Below are positions 35,328 through 44,903 of a DNA stretch of 64,000 nt, one piece after another. Below the pieces are notes generated by a model. The model did not search any database, was not told where the DNA came from, and worked only from the letters and a program-made list of their open reading frames with translations. Source of the stretch: Psychrobacter aquaticus CMS 56 (GTDB lineage: Bacteria > Pseudomonadota > Gammaproteobacteria > Pseudomonadales > Moraxellaceae); contig NZ_AUSW01000033.1 of NCBI RefSeq assembly GCF_000471625.1, positions 1 through 64,000 on the forward strand, in the 5' to 3' direction. A program made the position numbers and the translations under genes. The number at the start of each line of letters is the position of its first letter. Position 1 is the stretch's first letter.

Positions 35328-37501
35328 CCGCTAATACCAATACCAACATTAATACCAGTCAAACCCATCACACGCCTGCCAATAACATGACCAATAATGC
35401 CAAGCCTATGAAGTCACTTTCTTCTTCCCAAACGGTCGATATCTCAAAGCACTCCGGTTCGCGAAAACAAAAACCATCAAGCCCGCCACCAAACTCACCT
35501 CAACCGCACAGTACGCGCCTCGCTGCTACGTCATGGCAATTATGGGTCATGCTCATCACCCTTGTGAGCTTGTCGTTGTGGAGCAGTTGGGCACTAATCA
35601 ATCAGGAATGGACGCGGCCCATCAGCGATTTGTTTCTCCCAAGCGCGCAGTTGGATATTGCCAGTATGGCAACACAGCTGCATGTGGTAGCGACCAGTGT
35701 GGTGGCGCTATTGGCAGGGGGTTTGCTGGGAGTGGTCAGTATCTTGCTACAGCAGTTGGTCAAAAATCCTTTGGCCTCAGACACCACTTTGGGCGTGGGC
35801 GTGGGCGCACAATTGGCCATGCTAATCGTGACCTTGTTTTTGCCAAGTTTGGCGATTTATGGCGGTATTTATGTGGCCTTTGTCGGGGCGATTATCAGTA
35901 TGGGGCTGGTCTTTGCATTGTCAGCGCCCAGCCGATTTAACCCTTTAATTTTAATATTGGCAGGTTTGGTGGTCAATATTTTACTCGCCGCCGTTGCCAA
36001 TGTTTTGGTGTTGTTTTTCGCTGAGCGTAGTAATGGCATGCTGTCATGGGCAGCAGGGTTTTTGGCACAAAACAGCTGGCATACCAGTATGGTGCTAGCG
36101 CTAACCGCAGTCATAATGACAGTCGTGTGTTTGCCGTTATTAAAACCACTGACCCTGATGAGTTTGGACGACATGCAGGCCAAGCGTTTGGGCGTACCTA
36201 TCAATGGTATCCGCGCTTTGGTGGTGCTTATCGTGGCCGTTATAACGGCTTTGGTGGTCAGTGAGGTTGGTCTAATTGGCTTTATCGGTCTGGGTGCTGC
36301 TAGCTTAGTCAACGCTTTAGGCATTTCATCAATCAGCAAACGCTTGGCTGCGGCCTTTGGTTTAGGGGCGTTACTGCTATGGCTGACCAGCAATTTGGCC
36401 TTGTTGCTTGAGCCGGTGCTGAATATGCAAATCCCAGCAGGGGCGATGACGGGTATTCTTGGCGCACCACTTATTATTTGGCTGATTTTACGACAACGCC
36501 GTGAGCGCATAGAAACCGTGACGCCAATGTTGACAGGTAAGCACACGCCCATCGCGTTTTGGCGCTGGGGCATTGGCGTCATTGTCATGATTATTCTGGC
36601 GTGTCTTTTGGTGCAAGATGTCAATGGTTGGGGGCTTAGCACGGATTGGGCAATTACCGAGCAGTATCGACTGCCTCGCAGTCTGAGTGCGGCTGCAACG
36701 GGTCTTATGCTGGCGGTCGCTGGCGTCCTACTGCAAACGCTCACGCGCAATCCGATGGCCAGTCCAGAGGTATTGGGGGTGAGCTCAGGGGCAGCACTTG
36801 GCGTTATCTTGGGGTTTTTATTACTACCAAGCTTGGGGTTGTCCGCAGGCTCAGGCACATTGCTGCTGTCAGGGTTGTCTGGCGCTGTCGCTGTATTGCT
36901 ATTGATTGTTTGGCTGGCACGTAGGGTAAGCTCAGGCTATCTACTGCTGGTCGGTATCGGCATTGCCGCCATGATGGATGGGGTCATGCATATGGTCAAG
37001 CTCTCAGGTGACCCGCGGTTAGAGGCGATGCTTAGCTGGTTGTCAGGGACGACCTATAGTGCTCAGCCCAATACCGTGTGGTATCTCATGGGTATTGCTA
37101 TGATCTTATTGGTATTAAGTCTGCTACTTATCAAACCTCTGCGCGTCCTCGGTTTGGGCACAGGTGTCGCTCGTAATCTAGGCGTGGCAGTAACGCCCGT
37201 GACAATTGCGCTATTGGCACTGGTGGCAGCGCTTAGTACTGCCAGTACGCTTGCGGTGGGGCCGCTCAGTTTTATTGGCTTGATGGTGCCGCATTTGGCA
37301 ACCTCGCTTGGAGCGGTACGGCTTGAGCGCCAGTTGCCTTTAGCGGCTTTACTGGGCGCAGGCGTTATGGTGCTGGCAGATTGGATTGGGCGCTATGTTA
37401 TTTTCCCTTATGAGCTACCTGCTGGTACGATTGCAGCCATTATTGGCGGCGCGTATTTCTTATGGCTGATTCGTAAAGTACCCGTCGCTGTGAGTCGATA
37501 G
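35324..37501 (+). CDS. fhuB: Fused FecCD-type siderophore permease (FhuB-like)
   Basis: The 725-residue protein contains two FecCD permease halves joined in one chain, as in FhuB, with about 18-20 membrane helices. The first half starts near residue 75 and the second near residue 410. Each half has the coupling-type L-G-V/L-x-L-G-A and family segments such as N-P-L-A-S-D-T-T-L-G-V-G and N-P-M-A-S-P-E-V-L-G-V-S-S-G. The first 65 residues are Thr/Asn/Ser/Pro-rich and probably cytosolic, an extension not needed for transport. It is translationally coupled to the binding protein. Confidence 0.92.
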   Translation: MTANTNTNINTSQTHHTPANNMTNNAKPMKSLSSSQTVDISKHSGSRKQKPSSPPPNSPQPHSTRLAATSWQLWVMLITLVSLSLWSSWALINQEWTRPISDLFLPSAQLDIASMATQLHVVATSVVALLAGGLLGVVSILLQQLVKNPLASDTTLGVGVGAQLAMLIVTLFLPSLAIYGGIYVAFVGAIISMGLVFALSAPSRFNPLILILAGLVVNILLAAVANVLVLFFAERSNGMLSWAAGFLAQNSWHTSMVLALTAVIMTVVCLPLLKPLTLMSLDDMQAKRLGVPINGIRALVVLIVAVITALVVSEVGLIGFIGLGAASLVNALGISSISKRLAAAFGLGALLLWLTSNLALLLEPVLNMQIPAGAMTGILGAPLIIWLILRQRRERIETVTPMLTGKHTPIAFWRWGIGVIVMIILACLLVQDVNGWGLSTDWAITEQYRLPRSLSAAATGLMLAVAGVLLQTLTRNPMASPEVLGVSSGAALGVILGFLLLPSLGLSAGSGTLLLSGLSGAVAVLLLIVWLARRVSSGYLLLVGIGIAAMMDGVMHMVKLSGDPRLEAMLSWLSGTTYSAQPNTVWYLMGIAMILLVLSLLLIKPLRVLGLGTGVARNLGVAVTPVTIALLALVAALSTASTLAVGPLSFIGLMVPHLATSLGAVRLERQLPLAALLGAGVMVLADWIGRYVIFPYELPAGTIAAIIGGAYFLWLIRKVPVAVSR

Positions 37502-37829
37502 TTTTTGTAGGTAAATAGATAGAACTAATGATAAGTACTTTCGAGTATTTGTCATGGGTTCTCTGTGCTTGTTTATCCAAAATTAATCGAGCAATTCGCT
37601 TCAAAATACTTGTCAAAAAATAAACAAATGAGGTTGACAGCAGCGAATAGGTCGTCAATAATACGTCACGTAAACGATAATGATTATCATTTATATTCTT
37701 ATTCAATGTTTGACCATCCTTATAGTGAAGTCACACTATATTTTTTAAATTAAGCCGACTATTTCTCCAAACTTTCTTTAAAAATCAAGTCTGAGTGTTT
37801 GTGAAGAATAGCGAATAAGGTTCGATACT
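37502..37829. other. 328-bp leader of the siderophore biosynthesis genes
   Basis: No gene is seen. The region holds a strong Fur-box-like site (37676-37694) and, 26 bases later, an AT-rich hairpin TATAGTG-AAGTCA-CACTATA (37721-37740) followed by six T. The hairpin looks like a weak terminator or attenuator, or may be an operator. The aminotransferase start follows at 37830. Confidence 0.5.
37676..37694. promoter_or_regulatory. Fur box upstream of the siderophore biosynthesis genes
   Basis: GATAATGATTATCATTTAT matches the 19-base Fur consensus at 15 positions and is itself nearly palindromic. It lies 136 bases before the diaminobutyrate aminotransferase start and fits iron repression. Confidence 0.75.
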
Positions 37830-39179
37830 ATGTACATGTCCTTTTTAGATGAGAAAACTGATAACGAATGCTATTTACATCGTCAAGCGAATTTTGAATC
37901 CAAGGTTCGTAGTTACCCGCGCAAATTGCCGTTTGCGATTCAATCAGCAACAGGCGCTTGGATTACCGATGTAGAAGGGAATAAATATATCGATTGTCTA
38001 TCGGGTGCCGGAACGCTAGCACTTGGCCACAATCATCCTGTGGTCACTGAGAGCATCAAACAGCTCTTGGACAGCAATCTGCCAATGCACACCTTAGACA
38101 TTACCACGCCATTAAAAGACAAATTTAGTGAATTTTTATACACGCTTTTGGGTACCAGTAGCGATGAGTATTGCTTGCAGTTTTGTGGGCCAACGGGCGC
38201 GGATGCGGTAGAAGCGGCTCTCAAATTGGCAAAACAAGTGACTGGGCGCTCAGGCATTGTCAGCTTTAGCGGTGGTTATCACGGTATGACCCATGGTGTG
38301 CTTGCGGTAACTGGAAACCTTGCACCCAAGCAAGGTATCGAAGGTCTGATGAGTCCGGTGCAGTTTTTACCCTATCCCAATGCTTATCGCTGCGCTTTTG
38401 GTCTGTCTAATGAGCAAAGCGTCAGCGCGCACATCACTTACTTTGAAAACTTTTTAAAAGACGTAGAAAGCGGGGTAGTCAAACCAGCGGCAGTTATTTT
38501 AGAAGTCATTCAGGGAGAGGGCGGGGTCAATCCTGCGCCAATAGAATGGTTGAAGCAGGTGCGCCGCGTGACCAAGGAGCTTGATATCTTATTAATCATC
38601 GATGAGGTACAAACAGGCTTTTGCCGTACCGGCCGCTGGTTTGCCTATCAATACGCGGATATCGATCCCGATATGATCGTCATGTCAAAAGCCATCGGCG
38701 GCGGCTTACCAATGGCAGTACTGGGTATCAAAAAACAATACGATGCATGGCAAGCAGGTAATCACTCTGGCACCTTCCGTGGCAATCAATTGGCCATGGC
38801 AACGGGACTTGCTACCCTCGAATATCTAAAAGAGAACGACATGGCTGCGTATGTCGCTGAGATAGGCGCGTGGTTTATGTCAGAGCTAAAATCCCTACAA
38901 CAGTGCTACCCAAGGATTGGCCACATCAGAGGTCGAGGACTGATGATCGGTATGGAAATTATAAATCCGAGTCTGCTCAAACAAACCGACGGCAGTTATC
39001 CTGCGGACAGCGTCGTGGCTGCAAACATTCAACAGGATTGTTTCAAACGCGGCTTGGTCATTGAAAAAGGCGGACGCGGCGGGACCGTACTGCGTTTTTT
39101 ACCACCACTCAATGTGACAAAAGAAGAGCTGCAGCAAGTACTAGAAAAATTGGATAGCGCACTACAAGCCAATCAGTAG
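37830..39179 (+). CDS. dat: L-2,4-diaminobutyrate:2-oxoglutarate aminotransferase
   Basis: The enzyme makes 2,4-diaminobutyrate from aspartate semialdehyde and glutamate, feeding 1,3-diaminopropane. The 449-residue class-III PLP aminotransferase has [15 protein letters not shown] and [11 protein letters not shown], and the PLP lysine in [10 protein letters not shown]. The downstream decarboxylase and siderophore enzymes fix the assignment (RhbA-like) over ectoine EctB, since no ectA or ectC is present. AAGG precedes the ATG. A Fur box lies upstream. Confidence 0.92.
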   Translation: MYMSFLDEKTDNECYLHRQANFESKVRSYPRKLPFAIQSATGAWITDVEGNKYIDCLSGAGTLALGHNHPVVTESIKQLLDSNLPMHTLDITTPLKDKFSEFLYTLLGTSSDEYCLQFCGPTGADAVEAALKLAKQVTGRSGIVSFSGGYHGMTHGVLAVTGNLAPKQGIEGLMSPVQFLPYPNAYRCAFGLSNEQSVSAHITYFENFLKDVESGVVKPAAVILEVIQGEGGVNPAPIEWLKQVRRVTKELDILLIIDEVQTGFCRTGRWFAYQYADIDPDMIVMSKAIGGGLPMAVLGIKKQYDAWQAGNHSGTFRGNQLAMATGLATLEYLKENDMAAYVAEIGAWFMSELKSLQQCYPRIGHIRGRGLMIGMEIINPSLLKQTDGSYPADSVVAANIQQDCFKRGLVIEKGGRGGTVLRFLPPLNVTKEELQQVLEKLDSALQANQ

Positions 39180-39248
39180 CACGTCATATCGCTAGTATGG
39201 TTGTTTAAAATTATAACAATAGTCGCAGGACAGACTGGTGAGGATACT

Positions 39249-40766
39249 TTGTACTTATTAAATCAGCAAACCAGTGAGCAATACCTCACGCACATGCAGC
39301 AAACGAGCGCTGTCATTCAGCAATGGCTTGATGACAACAACGTCTATTTAGGTGGGACGCCGCAGCAGGTACAAGACGCTACCTCTGTTAGTATTAATGC
39401 AAAAGGGCGAGATATCGAAGCCATATTGGCTGACATACAGGGCAAGTTTTTGCCCAATTGTGTGTCAACGGCACACCGTCATTGTTTGGCACATTTACAT
39501 CCACCAACCTTGGTGGTGGGTCAAATCGCCGAGATGATTATTGCAGCGACCAATCAGAGTATGGATTCTTGGAACCAAAGCCCAGCGGCCACCTACATCG
39601 AAAAAAATCTCATCGAATGGCTGTGTCAGCTCTGCCAGTTTGATACCAGTTTTGAGTCCCAAACGAACGCTCAAATTAATCGTCAGTATAAGCGTCAGGC
39701 AGGCGGCGTGTTTACCAGTGGCGGTACGCAAAGCAATCTTATGGGGTTGCTACTGGCTCGCAATAAGTTCTATGAAGCCCAAGGCGTGGATGTACAAAAA
39801 GAAGGGCTAATGGGTCAGCGCCGCGGTACGATTTTGTGCTCAGACCAAGCACATTTTTCTATCGAAAAAAACGCCGCGCTCTTAGGACTTGGCGTACAGT
39901 GCGTTGAAAAGGTAGCGACCGATTCGAGTGGCGCTATGCTCTTATCCGATCTCCAGCATAAGATAAATGAGATTGGGGTAGACAATGTAATGGCGGTGGT
40001 AGCCACAGCTGGCACCACCGATTTGGGCGCTATTGATCCTTTAACGAACATCGTCAAGATTTGTCGCAACGCGAAAATATGGCTACATGTAGATGCAGCA
40101 TGGGGCGGTGCTTTGCTGCTGTCACAACGCTATCGACAGCTGATTGATGGTATTCATGAAGCTGACTCAATTACCTTGGATTTTCACAAGCATTTCTTTT
40201 TACCCATCAGCTGTGGCGCTTTTTTATTACGCGATCAGCGAGACTTTGAAAGCATTCGTCATCATAGTGAGTATCTAAATCCCTCTGACGATGAAAAAGA
40301 CAACATCCCGAATTTGGTCACTTATTCGCTACAGACTACTCGTCGGTTTGACGCGCTAAAGCTTTGGATGGCGCTTGATTTATTAGGTACGGACGACTAT
40401 GGCGCATTGATTGATACCTGTCTTGATACGGCTAGACAAGCAGCACGATTGATCGAAGCCAACGCAGATCTTGTGTTAATGCATCAGCCTATCATTAGCA
40501 GCGTGTTGTTTTACTTTAAACCACAAAACCAATCATTGACCAGCCAGCAGCTGTCTCAACTGAATCGCCAAATTGCCCAAGACTTATTAATCAATAATAT
40601 TGCAAATGTGGCCACCACTCAATTTGAGCAGCAGCTTTGTCTGAAATTTACTATTTTAAACCCTAATACCCAAGTCAGTGACATCAATACCATTATTGAA
40701 CAAGTGGTTATTGCTGGCTTTAAGCGACTCCATATTTCTGAAGGAAAACACAATGATGCAACATAA
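39249..40766 (+). CDS. ddc: L-2,4-diaminobutyrate decarboxylase
   Basis: The enzyme decarboxylates diaminobutyrate to 1,3-diaminopropane. It is a group-II PLP decarboxylase with the A-H-R-H-C-L-A-H-L-H-P-P segment, H-V-D-A-A-W-G-G-A and the PLP lysine in D-F-H-K-H-F-F. No ATG gives a full-length protein; TTG at 39249 has GGTGAGGA just upstream, and TTG at 39201 is possible with a poor site. The product has about 505 residues, as usual. It lies 69 bases after the aminotransferase and overlaps the next synthetase by 14 bases. This is the RhbB/Ddc step known from rhizobactin 1021 and Acinetobacter. Confidence 0.9.
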   Translation: MYLLNQQTSEQYLTHMQQTSAVIQQWLDDNNVYLGGTPQQVQDATSVSINAKGRDIEAILADIQGKFLPNCVSTAHRHCLAHLHPPTLVVGQIAEMIIAATNQSMDSWNQSPAATYIEKNLIEWLCQLCQFDTSFESQTNAQINRQYKRQAGGVFTSGGTQSNLMGLLLARNKFYEAQGVDVQKEGLMGQRRGTILCSDQAHFSIEKNAALLGLGVQCVEKVATDSSGAMLLSDLQHKINEIGVDNVMAVVATAGTTDLGAIDPLTNIVKICRNAKIWLHVDAAWGGALLLSQRYRQLIDGIHEADSITLDFHKHFFLPISCGAFLLRDQRDFESIRHHSEYLNPSDDEKDNIPNLVTYSLQTTRRFDALKLWMALDLLGTDDYGALIDTCLDTARQAARLIEANADLVLMHQPIISSVLFYFKPQNQSLTSQQLSQLNRQIAQDLLINNIANVATTQFEQQLCLKFTILNPNTQVSDINTIIEQVVIAGFKRLHISEGKHNDAT

Positions 40767-42549
40767 AACGCTGGATCGTTTAACCCTACAAAACTTAGTG
40801 AACGCCTACAGTTATGAGACAGGGCGCGGCAAGATTGTAATGGTAGAAGAGCAGGACGCGCGCCAAAAAAAAATCTCGCAAAACAAGCCTATTTTGGTAT
40901 TGACCCTAGCGCCGCATGACACTGTGATGGCGGTGCCCATCGATAGAGTCAGTCAGTTGGGTCAGCACCGTTTTGCGGATACACCTTCTTTATTGAATTT
41001 GGCTTCGTTAAATGACGCTCAATCAGAACGCTACTGGCTAAAACCTTCGGCTGTAAGCCTCGCTGCTTTGATTATCGAAGATATCGTGCATCATTATAAG
41101 GATGAGGTGACGCTCGATGGCAATGGCGTGCTCAAGCGCTGGCTTGAAAGTTATGAAGGATTGCAGATTATTTTAGAACATCGTAACGATGAGATTGATG
41201 ACATTATTGATGCCAAACAGGATTTTATTCAAGCCGAGCAAAGCCTGATTTATGGTCATGCCATGCATCCCACCCCAAAAGGTCGGGCGGGTTTTTATGG
41301 CGCGGAATGGGCGAAATATGCGCCCGAGACCAGCAGCAAAACGCAGCTGCGTTATTGGCTCGTGCATCCTGACCACATTGTCGAAGAGTTCGTGGATGGC
41401 GATAGTATCACCGCCGAGCTTAAATCAAAGCTGTTGTCTGATATGAGTCATTATCAACAACAACTCATTACGCAACATCCTGATTATAAACTGTTGCCAC
41501 TGCATCCGTGGCAAGCGACGTTTTTGCAGCAGCAAGCGTGGTATCAGCAGTTGATTGAGAAAGGAGAATTGGTTGATTTGGGCAGGCTTGGCTGGCATTT
41601 ACATCCGACAACTTCGGTGCGTACGCTGGCGGCATTTGACGCGCCTTGGATGTTTAAGTTGTCGCTATCTGTGGCGATTACCAACTCTGTGCGTATCAAT
41701 TTGCCAAAAGAATGTAAGCGCGGTATGCACGCTTGCCGGATATGGCGTAGCGATTATGGTAAACAGTTGGGCACGGAGTACAGCACGATTGCCGTATTGA
41801 ATGATCCTGCTTGGGTCGCACTGTCTATAGAAGGGAAGATCATCGATGAGACCATCTGTATCTTACGCGACAATCCTTTTACCGAATCGATGCAAGTCAC
41901 CAATCTTGCCAGCTTAAGTCAAGATCATCCGACTCGTCTCACCAATCGACTGGCCACTTTATTTCAGTCAATTCACGAGCGCACCAATGAGTCTTTGGAG
42001 GACATTGCTGGCAAATGGTTTGATACCTATTTACAAGTTGGTTTTATACCGCTAATTCATATGTATTATAAGCATGGACTTGCGTTTGAGGTTCATCAAC
42101 AAAACAGTCTTATTGAGCTAAAAGACGGCTATCCTGCAAAATTTTGGGCGAGGGACAATCAAAGCTTTGGCTATATTGCTGAATATGCCCAGCCGCTTAT
42201 TGACGCTTATCCGGAGCTGATCAGTGAAGCAGAGTGCGTCATTCCAGAAGATTTTGCTGACTCACGTATTGCTTATTATTTAGTGGGTAATACGATCTTT
42301 GGTCTCATTACCGCGATTGCTCGCACTCAGCTTGTCAATGAGGCTGCGTTACTAGCGACGTTCCGAGACTGTCTGGTGACTTTAGAAACCCAGTATCCGC
42401 ACCGCTCTTTAATCGCTCTGTTGCTGCGTAGTCCGACATTGCCATTCAAAGGCAATCTGCTCACCAGATTGCATGCATTAGATGAGCTTGTAGCCCCTGT
42501 TGAAACACAGTCTATTTATGTGGACATTCCCAATCCTATGAGCGCCTAG
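40753..42549 (+). CDS. NIS siderophore synthetase 1 (IucA/IucC family, RhbC-like)
   Basis: NIS synthetases use ATP to join a carboxylic acid such as citrate to an amine or hydroxylamine. This 598-residue protein has the family's H-P-T-P-K-G-R-A-G-F segment (about 171-180) and H251-P-W-Q. A later H-Q-Q-N corresponds to the conserved active-site H-x-Q-N region near residue 448, and a FhuF-like reductase C-terminal region closes the protein. The start at 40753 follows AAGGAA inside the end of ddc. It is one of three such synthetases in this locus and sits in the rhbC position right after the diaminopropane genes. Confidence 0.88.
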   Translation: MMQHKTLDRLTLQNLVNAYSYETGRGKIVMVEEQDARQKKISQNKPILVLTLAPHDTVMAVPIDRVSQLGQHRFADTPSLLNLASLNDAQSERYWLKPSAVSLAALIIEDIVHHYKDEVTLDGNGVLKRWLESYEGLQIILEHRNDEIDDIIDAKQDFIQAEQSLIYGHAMHPTPKGRAGFYGAEWAKYAPETSSKTQLRYWLVHPDHIVEEFVDGDSITAELKSKLLSDMSHYQQQLITQHPDYKLLPLHPWQATFLQQQAWYQQLIEKGELVDLGRLGWHLHPTTSVRTLAAFDAPWMFKLSLSVAITNSVRINLPKECKRGMHACRIWRSDYGKQLGTEYSTIAVLNDPAWVALSIEGKIIDETICILRDNPFTESMQVTNLASLSQDHPTRLTNRLATLFQSIHERTNESLEDIAGKWFDTYLQVGFIPLIHMYYKHGLAFEVHQQNSLIELKDGYPAKFWARDNQSFGYIAEYAQPLIDAYPELISEAECVIPEDFADSRIAYYLVGNTIFGLITAIARTQLVNEAALLATFRDCLVTLETQYPHRSLIALLLRSPTLPFKGNLLTRLHALDELVAPVETQSIYVDIPNPMSA

Positions 42550-42596
42550 GGTAGGTATCGTCGATGCTAAGTGCAATAGAGACAGGTCGTTAACAT

Positions 42597-42672
42597 GCAG
42601 AACTGGTACAAATTTTTCTCGCTTGCTGTACCTATGGTGACAGAGGCTTCGTAAAATTTATGCCAGTCCTGC
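42597..42672. repeat. MITE-like hairpin repeat, copy 3 (after NIS synthetase 1)
   Basis: A 76-bp element has imperfect terminal inverted repeats (GCAGAACTGGTACAAATTTT against its partner, a few mismatches). The core CGCTTGCTGTACC and GACAGAGGCTTCG is shared with copies 1 and 2. It lies in the gap before the N-monooxygenase gene. Confidence 0.65.
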
Positions 42673-42767
42673 TGACTGACTTTTATATTGATCTGACCAT
42701 CGCTCAAAATATCGCTCAAAATAAAATCGACATGTGAATAATCGTTATAAACAAGTAAGGAATCAAT

Positions 42768-44150
42768 GTGTTAGATCTTATCGGTATTGGTTTGGGGCCA
42801 TTCAATCTTAGTCTGGCGGCATTGCTGGAGAAAACGGACATCAATGCCAAATTCTTTGAGCAAAAAGCTGGATTTAATTGGCACAAAGGTATGATTTTAC
42901 CGCACACCACGTTGCAAGTGCCCTTTATGGCAGACTTGGTAACATTGATAGATCCAACCAGTCCCTATTCATTTTTAAACTATCTGCATACGCAGCACCG
43001 ATTGCTGAAATTTTATTTTTTAGAGGACTTTAAGATTTATCGTAAGGAGTACAATCATTATTGCCAATGGGTCGCAGGGCAGCTGGATAGCTTAGCATTT
43101 GATTCACAAGTGGTGGATGTGGCTTTTAACGAAAATAGTGATGGCTCTAATACTGAGGAATGTCTAGGATTTGTCGTTACTGTCCAAGAACAAGGCATAC
43201 AAAAAACGTACTACGCCAAAAATCTAGTGATAGGAACGGGTACGCAGCCAACACTGCCACCTTCGCTGCAAAAGATTGCCAATCGAGCGCCCGAACGCTG
43301 TATGCATACTGCGAATTTTGCCGACAATTTTGATTTTGAAGCGATTAAAGCAAAAAAGGGAAAAGTAGATGATGATGAAGATAGACTGACTAAAATAGTG
43401 ATATTAGGCTCTGGTCAATCATCGGCTGAAGTATATCGAGCGTTGTTTGATCAGCAATTTGATGCCAATGATGAGCCAACATTCCAATTGGACTGGATGA
43501 CCCGTTCGGCGGGGTTTTTCCCCATGGAATACTCACCTTTAGGCTTAGAGCATTTTAGCCCCGCTTATACCGATTATTTTTATCAGTTGGACGGCGCTAC
43601 CAAAGCAAACGTCGCGCCCAAGCAGGATTTGCTTTATAAAGGCATGGGGTTTGAGACCATACGCGATATTTATCATAAGCTTTATGAGCGCAGTATCAGC
43701 AACCAAGACTTGCATACGACGCTGCTGTCCAATTGTGGAGTGGTCGAGGCAACACTTGATGATGCTTTATCTGATGACACTTTAAAGATAACGTTTGAAC
43801 AGTGTGAGCAACAGCAGACGTTTACGGCGGATTATGACTGTGTGATCGCTGGGACGGGCTACCGTCATGCGCTGCCTTCCTGCCTAAATACGGTGCTGCA
43901 CTCTATTGCGTACGATGACTTTGCGCAACCAAAGATTGATCGAAATTATGCTTTGGTTTATAAAAACCAAGCTGGCAATCGCGGTAAAGTGTTTGTGCAA
44001 AATCAAGAAATTCATACTCATGGTGTTGGTACGCCTGACTTAGGCTTAGGCGCTTATAGAGCAGGACAGATCATCAATCAATTAACGGGGACAGCGATTT
44101 ATAACACGGAGGCTTTACAAGTTTTTCAAACATTTGGGGCGTCATCGTAA
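42768..44150 (+). CDS. Flavin-dependent N-monooxygenase for siderophore synthesis (IucD/RhbE-like)
   Basis: This 460-residue enzyme belongs to the lysine/ornithine N-monooxygenase family and here probably hydroxylates 1,3-diaminopropane. It has an N-terminal FAD motif (I-G-I-G-L-G-P-F-N-L-S-L), the W-H-K-G-M-I-L-P segment, an NADPH motif (I-L-G-S-G-Q-S-S-A-E-V) and the C-terminal family stretch A-G-T-G-Y-R-H-A-L-P. The start is GTG at 42768 with TAAGG seven bases upstream; the ATG two bases earlier reads into a stop. It lies 218 bases after synthetase 1. Confidence 0.9.
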   Translation: MLDLIGIGLGPFNLSLAALLEKTDINAKFFEQKAGFNWHKGMILPHTTLQVPFMADLVTLIDPTSPYSFLNYLHTQHRLLKFYFLEDFKIYRKEYNHYCQWVAGQLDSLAFDSQVVDVAFNENSDGSNTEECLGFVVTVQEQGIQKTYYAKNLVIGTGTQPTLPPSLQKIANRAPERCMHTANFADNFDFEAIKAKKGKVDDDEDRLTKIVILGSGQSSAEVYRALFDQQFDANDEPTFQLDWMTRSAGFFPMEYSPLGLEHFSPAYTDYFYQLDGATKANVAPKQDLLYKGMGFETIRDIYHKLYERSISNQDLHTTLLSNCGVVEATLDDALSDDTLKITFEQCEQQQTFTADYDCVIAGTGYRHALPSCLNTVLHSIAYDDFAQPKIDRNYALVYKNQAGNRGKVFVQNQEIHTHGVGTPDLGLGAYRAGQIINQLTGTAIYNTEALQVFQTFGASS

Positions 44151-44205
44151 TGTCAAACACGCCTTAAGGAATACAAAATAAATCACATAAAATAAGGAGT
44201 AATCA

Positions 44206-44811
44206 ATGCCAACCATCACACAAAATCTACCGGACACCTTTGCCGTAGAAGCGTATCAAAAAACGTTTGGACTACGAGCGGTCAAATATCCTGAAGACAT
44301 GCCACTGCTTTATAAATGGATGCACGCTGAGCATGTGGTCGAGCAGTGGCAGCTACATTTGCCGATGCCGCAGCTGCGAGTACATTTTGAAAAAATGCTT
44401 GCCGATGACCATCACCGTCTCTACATCATACTTTGTGAGGGTGTGCCTATCGGCTATGCAGAGATTTATGAAGCTGCTCGCGATCGTTTGTCTTACTACT
44501 ACAAAGCCAAAGAAAGTGACATGGGCTGGCATATGTTATTGGGTGATCCTGCCGTCGTTGGCAAAGGGTATCTCAAGCCAATAATAATGATGCTCAATAA
44601 GTTTATCTTTGAGCATACTGATGCCAAAAAAATAGTGGGCGAACCTGATAGTAAGGTTGAGGCGTATAAATGGGTGGCTGATGGTTTTGCCTATCACTTA
44701 CAACGATTGATCGATATGCCTGAAAAAAAGGCATCGCTTTATTTTTGTAATCGTGATGAATTTTTTGAATCGAGTGGCTATCTCAAATTTTATGGTGCTG
44801 TTGCTCAATGA
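44206..44811 (+). CDS. GNAT-family N-acyltransferase for siderophore hydroxamate (RhbD/IucB-like)
   Basis: This 201-residue GNAT protein matches the siderophore acetyltransferase group (hydroxylysine/hydroxydiamine acyltransferases). It has W-M-H-A-E-H-V-V-E-Q-W near the start, G-Y-A-E-I-Y-E-A in the middle and the segment G-W-H-M-L-L-G-D-P-A-V-V-G-K-G, a variant acetyl-CoA loop. It would acylate N-hydroxy-diaminopropane to form the iron-binding hydroxamate. Acyl chain length (acetyl or fatty) cannot be told. AAGGAG precedes the ATG, and it lies 55 bases after the monooxygenase. Confidence 0.88.
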   Translation: MPTITQNLPDTFAVEAYQKTFGLRAVKYPEDMPLLYKWMHAEHVVEQWQLHLPMPQLRVHFEKMLADDHHRLYIILCEGVPIGYAEIYEAARDRLSYYYKAKESDMGWHMLLGDPAVVGKGYLKPIIMMLNKFIFEHTDAKKIVGEPDSKVEAYKWVADGFAYHLQRLIDMPEKKASLYFCNRDEFFESSGYLKFYGAVAQ

Positions 44812-44903
44812 ACAGGCTTTTTGACATCGGCCTGATCTACCACGTTCCATGCAGTTTGGCGGCAGGGCAAGGTCGGTCATACCATTATGGAACAGGGATT
44901 TAA

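Noticed and set aside
35869..36858. A 329-codon open frame on the minus strand
   Set aside because: It lies wholly inside the fused siderophore permease gene on the opposite strand, has no ribosome site or domain, and its composition is the mirror of membrane-helix codons.
37830..39179. Reading the aminotransferase as ectoine EctB
   Set aside because: No ectA or ectC is nearby, while a diaminobutyrate decarboxylase and siderophore enzymes follow directly.
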